A program made the position numbers and the translations under genes. From positions 2,294,001 to 2,358,000 of the forward strand of contig OZ242253.1 in assembly GCA_965206975.1 (NCBI GenBank): a DNA stretch of 64,000 nucleotides. Reading direction: 5' to 3'. Source of the DNA: JAAXGI01 sp965206975 (lineage in GTDB: Bacteria; Gemmatimonadota; Gemmatimonadetes; Longimicrobiales; Gaopeijiaceae). How positions within the stretch are numbered: the first letter of the stretch is position 1; every line of letters starts with the position of its first letter. The notes beneath the pieces are model-generated. The model did not search any database and had not been told where the DNA came from. It saw only the letters and a list, made by a program, of their open reading frames with translations. This document shows positions 8,300-15,030 of the stretch, piece by piece.

Positions 8300-8702
8300 G
8301 GGTCGCTCCTTCGAGCTGGCGGCCCGCCGTAGCGGCCGTTACGGGGTGGTGCGGGCACGTGGACATGGCGCGCGCGGGCCCCTGCTCGGCGGTCGGTGCC
8401 CCGATCTCGTCAGCCGGGGACCCGCGGCGGCGCGGGCTCCGCTCGGGGATCCGGGGGCGTCTCCTCGCCGCCTCCCGGCGGCAGCGCAGCTCTCCAGGCG
8501 CCGCAGGCGCCGCGTTCACCGCAAGCCCGGATATCCTACGTGGGCGCCTCGGCCGGGACAACCGGAGCCAGCCGCTCCCATCGGCTGAAGACAGACTCGC
8601 GCGGAACCCCGAGTCGTCATAGCTTGGTCGGCACATTGGAGGCGGCAGCACCTTGGGGGTTGCACGCCGATCGAACCGTTGCATCCGAGTTGGAGGTGCC
8701 AA
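8300..8702. other. 403-bp divergent intergenic region
   Basis: This lies between the dead amtB and the SGNH hydrolase. It is very GC-rich with short direct repeats (for example CAGGCGCCG at about 8499-8515). It should hold both divergent promoters, but none could be picked out with confidence. No gene or RNA is recognised. Confidence 0.4.
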
Positions 8703-9416
8703 GTGAAGAGTCCCCGAGCGCGCGGCGCGTGGATCCTGGCCCTGGTCGGGTTTCTCCCTGCTCTCTTGTCTGCCCAGGAGCCGGCAGACCCCACCCGCTT
8801 CGAGGAAACGATCCTCGAATGGGAGGCTCAGGACCGGGTGAACCCACCTCCCCCGAACGCGATCCTTATCACGGGAAGCTCGAGCATCACGCGGTGGAAC
8901 CACGAGATGGAAGCCGATTTGGCTCCGCTGACCGTGATTCCCCGGGGCTTCGGGGGGAGCAGGATGTCGGACGTTCTCCACTACGTGGACCGCGTCATCG
9001 TCGCGTACGAGCCGAGAGCCGTCGTGATCTACGAGGGGGACAACGACACTTGGGCGGGGCTCGCCGCAGAGACGATCGTCGGGGAGTTCGAAGAGATCGT
9101 GGCCCGGATTCATGAAGCGCTCCCCGAGACGCGGATCCACATCATGTCCGTCAAGCCGAGCGTCGCGCGCATGGAGGTGTGGCCGGAGGCTCAGCGGACG
9201 AATCGGATGCTCGAGGCCTTGGCGGAGGCGGACGGCCTCATCTACTACCTCGATGCCGGAAGCCACATGCTTCAGCCGAACGGCGAGGTGATGACGGATA
9301 TCTTCGTCGAGGACAACCTGCACCTGAACGAAAAGGGAACGGACATTTGGGCCGCCGCGATCCGCGAGGGGCTCATGCCGGTGGAGCTGCAATACGAGTC
9401 CACCGAAGGCGGCTGA
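8703..9416 (+). CDS. Secreted SGNH/GDSL-family hydrolase
   Basis: The GTG at 8703 is chosen because GGAGG at 8692-8696 sits 6 nt upstream and the protein then begins directly with a signal peptide (cleavage near LSA-Q, residue 24); this gives 237 residues. SGNH blocks are visible: block I ILITGSSSITRW with the nucleophilic Ser near residue 59-60, block II RGFGGSRMSD, block III GDNDTW (the G-x-N-D motif), and block V DNLHLNEKG supplying the catalytic Asp and His. The GSSSI subtype resembles the platelet-activating-factor-acetylhydrolase-like branch of esterases and acetylhydrolases. The protein should act in the periplasm or outside the cell. It opens a run of plus-strand genes for secreted proteins; substrate unknown. 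Confidence 0.88.
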   Translation: MKSPRARGAWILALVGFLPALLSAQEPADPTRFEETILEWEAQDRVNPPPPNAILITGSSSITRWNHEMEADLAPLTVIPRGFGGSRMSDVLHYVDRVIVAYEPRAVVIYEGDNDTWAGLAAETIVGEFEEIVARIHEALPETRIHIMSVKPSVARMEVWPEAQRTNRMLEALAEADGLIYYLDAGSHMLQPNGEVMTDIFVEDNLHLNEKGTDIWAAAIREGLMPVELQYESTEGG

Positions 9417-9490
9417 GCACGGGGCGAAGCAGTCCGTGCATTGAATGCCGCGACCGCAGGAAGAACACGCGATCCCGGGAGGCGTCTACG

Positions 9491-10540
9491 ATGAAGAGCA
9501 GATTCTTGGCCTCAATTCCCCTCGCCGCGGTGGCTGTACTCCTCGCGCTCCCAGTCGTTGCGCAGCAGGGCTTTACGCGTACCACGCCCGGGACGGTGAG
9601 GATCCTCCAGTCGAACTCGGGAGGCGACAATATCCACATCATCGATCCGGCTACGAACGAGATCGTCGGCGAGATCGACGGGGTTCCTCTCCCGCACGGG
9701 GTGAGCTACCACCCGGACGGGAGCGTCTACTACGCGAGTAACGAGTACGACCACACCGTCGATGTCATCTCCACCGAGACGCTTCAGGTGATTAAGCAGA
9801 TTCCCCTGTCGGAGCGGCCGAACAACATTGGGGTCACGCCGGACGGCTCGAAGCTCTACGTGGCGATCACCGGCGGCGGCGCCGGCGTGGACGTGATCGA
9901 CACGGCCACGATGGAGAACGTGCGATTCATTCCGACGGTCGGTGGCGTTCACAACGTCTTCGTCTCCCCGGACGGCCGGAATGTGGTCGCCGGGATGATC
10001 GGCGCCCGGACGCTGAGCGTCATCGATACGTCGACCGACGAGGTGGCATGGTCGGTTGAGGACATCGGCGGCGTTCGGCCGATGGAGTTCGATGTGAACC
10101 CCGACGGTTCCACGAAGCGCCTGTTCGTCGAGCTCTCGGGCTGGCATGGTTTCGTGGTCGTAGACTGGGACGAGCGGCGCGTCGTACAGTGGGTAGGGAT
10201 CCCGAAGCTCCCCGCGAACGAGGTCGACAACGATGCCCTTCAGGGCTCGCCGAGCCATGGTTTCGCCCGGACGGTCGATGGCCGGACACTCTGGGTCGCG
10301 AGCAAGCCGACGAACAGCGTCTACGCCTATTCACTCCCGGAGCTGGAGCTGGAGGCCAGGGTCAAGGTTGGCCATCATCCGGACTGGCTGGTGACGACCC
10401 CGGATAGCCGCTACCTCTACGCCGCGAACGCCGGTTCCAACGATGTCTCGGTGGTGGACCGTGAAACGATGAGCGAGGTCAAGCGCATCGCGGTGGGTCA
10501 GACCCCCAAGCGGGCGCATACGGCCGTCCTCCCGCACTGA
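9491..10540 (+). CDS. Secreted YVTN-family beta-propeller protein
   Basis: The ATG at 9491 follows GGGAGG by 8 nt and gives 349 residues with a signal peptide ending near VVA-Q (residue 25). The mature part is built from propeller blades of the YVTN type: NIHIIDPATNEIVGEIDGVPLPHGV, YYASNEYDHTVDVIS, TPDGSKLYVAITGGG, SPDGRNVVAGM, TPDSRYLYAANAGSNDVSVVD. The family covers surface-layer and periplasmic redox-associated propellers. The next gene encodes a di-haem cytochrome and the one after that a secreted protein of unknown fold. The trio may therefore be a periplasmic electron-transfer or sensing unit, but no quinone or metal ligands can be pointed to here. Confidence 0.85.
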   Translation: MKSRFLASIPLAAVAVLLALPVVAQQGFTRTTPGTVRILQSNSGGDNIHIIDPATNEIVGEIDGVPLPHGVSYHPDGSVYYASNEYDHTVDVISTETLQVIKQIPLSERPNNIGVTPDGSKLYVAITGGGAGVDVIDTATMENVRFIPTVGGVHNVFVSPDGRNVVAGMIGARTLSVIDTSTDEVAWSVEDIGGVRPMEFDVNPDGSTKRLFVELSGWHGFVVVDWDERRVVQWVGIPKLPANEVDNDALQGSPSHGFARTVDGRTLWVASKPTNSVYAYSLPELELEARVKVGHHPDWLVTTPDSRYLYAANAGSNDVSVVDRETMSEVKRIAVGQTPKRAHTAVLPH

Positions 10541-10616
10541 GCGAGGCCCTCTTCACACGCCGTGTCGAGAGACCAAGCCCGCTCCGGGAGCATCGTCACG
10601 ACAGGAGTCGCATGAG

Positions 10617-11561
10617 ATGAAAGATCGCAGGCCGTGGACGCGGATGCCGGCGGCGGCGTCAGCCGTACTACTTACGCTCCTCTTCCTTCACACGGCCGGA
10701 GGGGAGGCGAAGACCCAGCCTGCCCCGGCGGACGGCCTCGGGGGGTGGGCGTCACTCGCCTCGCACGGGGCGGATGAAGCGACTCGCCGGCAGGACGTTC
10801 TCGACTTCGGGATGTACCGGGAGGAGATCGAGCCGATCTTCCTGGTGGACCGGGCGGGATACGGCCCTGGGGAGGCGGCGTGTGCGACGTGCCACGTGCA
10901 ATCGGGGACGCCGATGAAGCTCCAGCCCCTCCAGAGTGACGGGAACGGGGGGGTGTATTGGACCGAGGCGCAGTCTCGAATGAACTTCGAGATCGTCTCC
11001 CGGCTCGTGACGCCGGGGGACCCGCAGATGAGCCGGCTCCTCCGCGAGCCTCTGGCGATGGATGCCGGGGGGAGCCGGATGCACGTGGGAGGCAAGTTCT
11101 GGGACTCCCTCGACCATCCAGAGTGGCGCACCATGGCCGCCTGGGTCAGCGCTGCCGAGCCCACCGGGATGATGGCGGAGGCCACACCCGTGCCTGATTT
11201 CGAGTTCTTCCAGAGCTGCATTCAGCGGATCTTCCTCGACCGCGAGGACGAGGCGGACCGGATGGAGTGCGCGGCGTGCCACGGGGGTGGCGTCCGTGGC
11301 TTCGCGCAGGAGATTCCGGAGGGCCGGAACTACTGGAACGAGGAGGAGTCCCGAGCGAATTACGGGATCGTCATGGAGTTCGTCGAGCCCGGATTCCCCC
11401 TTCGTAGCCGCTTCCTGACGCACCCGCTCGACCCTCATGCGGGAGGAGACAACTATCACAGTGGCGGTCGCCGGTGGCGCTCGCAGGACGACCCGGAGTG
11501 GCAGATGCTCGCCGCCTGGGCCCGGGGCGAGGAAACGAGCTGCGCGGTGACGGATCGCTAG
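10617..11561 (+). CDS. Secreted di-haem c-type cytochrome with two repeated domains
   Basis: The 314-residue protein has a signal peptide (hydrophobic stretch about 12-28) and two CxxCH haem c motifs: CATCH at 89-93 and CAACH at 218-222. Each sits in a similar module of about 110 residues with the same flanking pattern: an EPIF or QRIF lead-in, CxxCH, then W..E.SR.N...V..FV.PG.P..SR.L..PL...GG...H.GG..W.S.D.PEW...AAW. The protein is therefore an internal duplication with one haem per half. Haems would be attached in the periplasm. It lies 76 bp after the YVTN propeller gene and 21 bp before an unknown secreted protein, which suggests co-transcription. Its electron partner is not identified. 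Confidence 0.85.
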   Translation: MKDRRPWTRMPAAASAVLLTLLFLHTAGGEAKTQPAPADGLGGWASLASHGADEATRRQDVLDFGMYREEIEPIFLVDRAGYGPGEAACATCHVQSGTPMKLQPLQSDGNGGVYWTEAQSRMNFEIVSRLVTPGDPQMSRLLREPLAMDAGGSRMHVGGKFWDSLDHPEWRTMAAWVSAAEPTGMMAEATPVPDFEFFQSCIQRIFLDREDEADRMECAACHGGGVRGFAQEIPEGRNYWNEEESRANYGIVMEFVEPGFPLRSRFLTHPLDPHAGGDNYHSGGRRWRSQDDPEWQMLAAWARGEETSCAVTDR

Positions 11562-11582
11562 CCCATAGAGGAGATAGACCCC

Positions 11583-12398
11583 ATGTCGTACACGCTTCGC
11601 GGAGTCGGGGCGCTCGCCGTCTCGCTGCTGGCGGGTGCCCTGCTTCTTCCATCCGCACTGGCGGGGCAGGACACCCAGCCGCCCACCCAGGTCATGATCC
11701 GGGCGACCTCCCACGATGCGAAGATCATCGGGACGGGTGTGGGCGGGGCTCGAATCTCCGTGTTCAACGCCCTCACCGGCTCCCTTCTCGCCCGCGGGAT
11801 CCAGGAAGGGGGGACCGGGAGCACGCCGATGCTCGTGCAGGAGCCCCGGGTGCGGGGCGAGTCGATCTACGACACGGACGGGGCCGCCGGCTTCCTCGCC
11901 GAGCTCGAGCTCGACGAGCCGACCCAGGTTCGGATCGAGGCGGAGGGGCCGCTCGGGACGCCACACGCCTCGCAGCGGGTCACGAGGACGATGCTTCTCG
12001 TGCCCGGCCAGCACGTGCTCGGGGACGGGGTGCTCCTCGTCCTGCAAGGATTCACGGTCGAACTCCTCGGACCGCTCGGAGACCTGACCCGGGCGGCCGG
12101 AACTGAACTGCCGGTGCAGGCCCGGGTGACGATGCTCTGCGGGTGCCCAACGGAGCCGGGCGGGATCTGGGACTCAAACGACTACACGATCGAGGCCCGA
12201 GTCCTCAAGGACGGGAAGGTGCTCGAGGCTGTTACACTTGCCTTCTCCGGGGAGACGAGCATCTACGAGGGCCGGCTCTCCGTTCCCATGGGGGAGGGGC
12301 TGACGCTCCAGGTCCTGGCGATGGATCCGGCGAAGGGGAACTTCGGAGTGGTGGAGCGGAGCTTCGACGAGGAGTATCGAGGCCAGAGTTCCGAGTAG
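11583..12398 (+). CDS. Secreted protein of unknown function next to the di-haem cytochrome
   Basis: This gene of 271 codons starts at an ATG after a GAGGAGAT ribosome site. A signal peptide (MSYTLRGVGALAVSLLAGAL...) ends near LAG-Q. The mature protein is predominantly beta-type with few aromatic residues. It contains a CGC pair at about residues 181-183 and stretches such as GGARISVFNALTGSLLARG, EPTQVRIEAEGPLG and MLLVPGQHVLGDGVLLVLQGF. No family could be assigned from memory. The 21-bp spacing after the cytochrome gene and the shared export signal suggest a joint periplasmic role with the propeller and cytochrome. Coding status is well supported by ribosome site, signal peptide and spacing; function is unknown. 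Confidence 0.75.
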   Translation: MSYTLRGVGALAVSLLAGALLLPSALAGQDTQPPTQVMIRATSHDAKIIGTGVGGARISVFNALTGSLLARGIQEGGTGSTPMLVQEPRVRGESIYDTDGAAGFLAELELDEPTQVRIEAEGPLGTPHASQRVTRTMLLVPGQHVLGDGVLLVLQGFTVELLGPLGDLTRAAGTELPVQARVTMLCGCPTEPGGIWDSNDYTIEARVLKDGKVLEAVTLAFSGETSIYEGRLSVPMGEGLTLQVLAMDPAKGNFGVVERSFDEEYRGQSSE

Positions 12399-12432
12399 TG
12401 GAATCCCGCCTGCGCCCGCAGCCTGGTTTCGA

Positions 12433-13722
12433 ATGAGGATCCTCATCCTTCTGGTCGGCGCCTCCCTCGCGATCGTGAGTTCGGGAGCGGGGCAGACCCT
12501 TGATCGTGTGTACCTGGAAGAAGCGGGTGCGCTCGCCGGAGAGGCCCGGATCGTCGAGGCGTTTCAGCTGATCGAGGATCTCGACGGCTGGGCCCTCGAA
12601 CGGACGATCGAACTTACCGAAATCCCGGCGCCTCCCTTCATGGAGGAAGTCCGTGGCCGCCGCTACGGCGAGTTGCTCGCCGAGGCGGGTGCGGACTCGG
12701 TATGGACGGACGAGGAGGGAAATGTGATCGCGTTGCGCCGGGGCCAGGGCGGGCAGCGGACGGTCGCGCTCAGCGGGCACCTCGATACCGTGTTCCCGGA
12801 AGGGACGGATGTCAGCGTAACGCAGGTGGGCGACACCCTCTTTGCTCCGGGTGTCGGGGACGACACGCGCGGCCTGGTCCTCGTGCTTGCGGTCCTCCGG
12901 GCGATGGAGGCGGCCGGGATCGAGACCGAGGACGACATCCTCTTCATCGGGACCGTGGGGGAGGAAGGACTCGGGGACCTCCGCGGGGTCAAGCACATCT
13001 ACCGCGAGGGGGCGGACGCCCCGGACGAGTGGATCTCCGTGGACGGTGGGGATGTCGACCGCATCGTCTCGATGGGGCTCGGCTCGGTCAGGTACCGGGT
13101 CACATTCCGGGGGGTCGGCGGTCACTCCTGGGGAGCCTTCGGCATCGTGAATCCGGCGCATGCGCTCGGGCGGGCCATCCGCACCTTTCAGGGGTCGGCC
13201 GACCGACTTACCCGGGAGGGGCCGGCTACGAGCTACAACGTCGGGCGGTTAGGCGGTGGCGCCTCCGTGAATGCGATTCCCTCCGAGGCGTGGATGGAAG
13301 TCGACATGCGCTCTGAGAGTCCGGCGAGTCTCGAGGAGATCGAGGGGCTCTTCCTCCCGGCCGTCGAGGGGGCCCTGAGGGAAGAGAACGAGCTTCGCCG
13401 GCGGGGCTCCGCACTCGCCGTCGAGACGGAGCGAATCGGCTTTCGGCCGTCCGGAGAGACGGATCCCGCCACGCCGCTGGTCCAGAGGGCTCTGGCCACA
13501 GCCGCCGTTTTCGGCGGCGAGGGCGAGTTGACGCGCTCGTCGACCGACTCGAACCTCCCCATCTCGCTTGGGGTCCCTGCGGTCACGATCGGACGGGGCG
13601 GGATCGGCGCCAACAGCCACGGCCCCGGCGAGTATTGGGTCAATGTGGACGGGCATCTCGCCGTGCAGCGGGCCCTCCTTCTCCTCGTCGCCTCCGCCGG
13701 GCTCGCCGCCTCGCTCTCCTAG
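12433..13722 (+). CDS. Secreted M20-family metallopeptidase
   Basis: The 429-residue protein has a signal peptide (MRILILLVGASLAIVSSGAGQ). M20 zinc-site motifs appear in order: SGHLDTVF (His ligand and Asp), GVGDDTRGL (bridging Asp), GEEGLGD (general-base Glu plus ligand Glu), SVDGGD (Asp ligand) and a C-terminal NSHGPGE region (His ligand). The dimerisation lid (VGGHSWGAFGIVNPAHALG) is in its normal place. The M20 family includes tripeptidases, aminoacylases and carboxypeptidases; the closest match by motif is the tripeptidase-like branch, but the substrate is uncertain. It follows the unknown secreted gene by 34 bp and converges on the RraA-like gene. Confidence 0.9.
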   Translation: MRILILLVGASLAIVSSGAGQTLDRVYLEEAGALAGEARIVEAFQLIEDLDGWALERTIELTEIPAPPFMEEVRGRRYGELLAEAGADSVWTDEEGNVIALRRGQGGQRTVALSGHLDTVFPEGTDVSVTQVGDTLFAPGVGDDTRGLVLVLAVLRAMEAAGIETEDDILFIGTVGEEGLGDLRGVKHIYREGADAPDEWISVDGGDVDRIVSMGLGSVRYRVTFRGVGGHSWGAFGIVNPAHALGRAIRTFQGSADRLTREGPATSYNVGRLGGGASVNAIPSEAWMEVDMRSESPASLEEIEGLFLPAVEGALREENELRRRGSALAVETERIGFRPSGETDPATPLVQRALATAAVFGGEGELTRSSTDSNLPISLGVPAVTIGRGGIGANSHGPGEYWVNVDGHLAVQRALLLLVASAGLAASLS

Positions 13723-13759
13723 TCGCCGGGCTGCGGGCGCTTCACGCCGCTCCTCTTCT

Positions 13760-14647
13760 CTATCTGCCCCGTGTCCTCTCGTACTCCTCCCTGAGCGGCG
13801 GCGCGAGGGGATAGATATCGCGGAACCGGTAGCTCTTCTCCTCGAGGAGCTCGCGTTGGAACTCCTCCATCGCTTCTGATTCTTCGGCCGCTGCGAGGAC
13901 ATCGTCGAGGAGCTCCGGGGGGAAGAAGAAAACGCCGCCGTCGTCCCCGACCACGATATCGCCCGGGAGCACCGTGACCCCGCCAACCCGGACCGGCGCG
14001 TTGTACTCGACGCCGAGCCACGATGTGGTGTGCGGGTCGGAGAAGCGGTGGAGAACCGGGAAACCCTCGAATCGATCAGCCTGGAGGCCCGTCAAGTCCC
14101 GCATCCCGCCGTCGATCACGATGCCTGCCGCGCCGCGCATCTGGATCCCCATCGCCCCCATATCACCGAAGAGGTTGTGTCCGTCGACACCTCCGAGCTC
14201 GGCGACCACCACATCGCCGGGCCTCGCCTCCTCGGAGGCCCGGGAATAGTACCTCCGGTCCCAATTCCCCTCCTCGGCGAGGATATTCGCAGCTCGAGTC
14301 AGGTCGGGGCGCGGGGGGAGAAAGCGCATGGTGAGTGCCCGTCCCACAAGGCGTTCACCGGGACGGGTGCTCTGAAACCCTCGGGCATAGTTCGTCCGGT
14401 ACTCGCCCACTGCCGAGAAGATGACCTCGAGCGGGACCGACCTCAACTCCTCGAGCGCGTCGTCGGTTACCTCCGGCCGGGTCGGAGCGAGAACATCCAT
14501 CACGGCAGAGTAGGATGTCCGGTTCGTTCTGAATCCCTCCGGAGCCGGAGCGTCGGGAGCGAACGTCTGGTCGTACGGCACTTGAGCGAGCGCACCGGCT
14601 GGGGAGGCTAGGAGCGTCGCGAGCGAGAGCAAGCGGATGCGAGACAT
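13760..14647 (-). CDS. Exported RraA-like / HMG-aldolase-fold protein
   Basis: The ATG at 14647 is preceded by GGAG with suitable spacing and gives 295 residues that begin with a clear signal peptide (MSRIRLLSLATLLASPAGALA-Q). The core carries RraA-family signatures: PGDVVVAELGGVDGHNLFGD, MRGAAGIVIDGGMRDLTGL (the GG-x-RD segment that binds metal and substrate in class II pyruvate aldolases) and VLPGDIVVGDDGGVFFFP. Family members are RNase E inhibitors or 4-hydroxy-4-methyl-2-oxoglutarate/carboxy-oxoadipate aldolases, which are normally cytoplasmic; an exported one is unusual. An open frame extends upstream of 14647 but lacks a ribosome site and would bury the signal peptide. It faces the M20 peptidase gene tail-to-tail. 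Confidence 0.85.
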   Translation of the reverse strand: MSRIRLLSLATLLASPAGALAQVPYDQTFAPDAPAPEGFRTNRTSYSAVMDVLAPTRPEVTDDALEELRSVPLEVIFSAVGEYRTNYARGFQSTRPGERLVGRALTMRFLPPRPDLTRAANILAEEGNWDRRYYSRASEEARPGDVVVAELGGVDGHNLFGDMGAMGIQMRGAAGIVIDGGMRDLTGLQADRFEGFPVLHRFSDPHTTSWLGVEYNAPVRVGGVTVLPGDIVVGDDGGVFFFPPELLDDVLAAAEESEAMEEFQRELLEEKSYRFRDIYPLAPPLREEYERTRGR

Positions 14648-15030
14648 TACCCGTTCTCCAATTCCAGGTGTGCGGGAGGGTCGACTGATTCTCCTCGAGA
14701 CGGTAGAGGCCGCGGAGGTGGCGAGCAAGTTAGGGAGACCCTCCCGGTTGGACGTGCCGCCCCGGATGCGCTCGGTATCGCGGCCTGCCGGCCCGTACCC
14801 CGCTACTGGCAGAAGAAGAAGCGCGAGGCCGTGGGTCTCGCGCTCCACCGAGATCCGGGGGCATGGAGATGCTCTGCCGGCGCCGCTCCTCGGCACCAGC
14901 TCGCCGGGAGGGCGCTCCGACCTTGGCTGTTCATCCAGCCTTCGGAGGCAAGGCACGCCAGCTTGCTCGAAGGGGCGGATCGGGAGAGCTTTAGCGCTTC
15001 GTGTGACACCCCCCTTACCGCCGAGCGAAG
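14648..15030. other. 383-bp divergent intergenic region with a hairpin
   Basis: This lies between the exported RraA-like gene (minus) and the DUF5916 barrel gene (plus). The one structure seen is a 10-bp stem with one G-U pair and a 3-nt loop at 14821-14843. No gene or RNA family is recognised. Confidence 0.4.
14821..14843 (-). promoter_or_regulatory. Hairpin with pyrimidine tail in the rraA-like leader
   Basis: GCGCGAGGCC (14821-14830) and GGTCTCGCGC (14834-14843) pair with a 3-nt loop. Read on the minus strand the stem is followed by TTCTTCTTCTG. It looks like an intrinsic terminator, yet it lies about 175 bp upstream of the rraA-like start on the same strand. It could be an attenuator or the end of an unseen short transcript. 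Confidence 0.35.

Noticed and set aside
9179..9490. N-terminal extension of the YVTN propeller frame into the SGNH hydrolase gene
   Set aside because: The ATG at 9491 has a good ribosome site and a signal peptide immediately after it; the extension is a shadow of the hydrolase.
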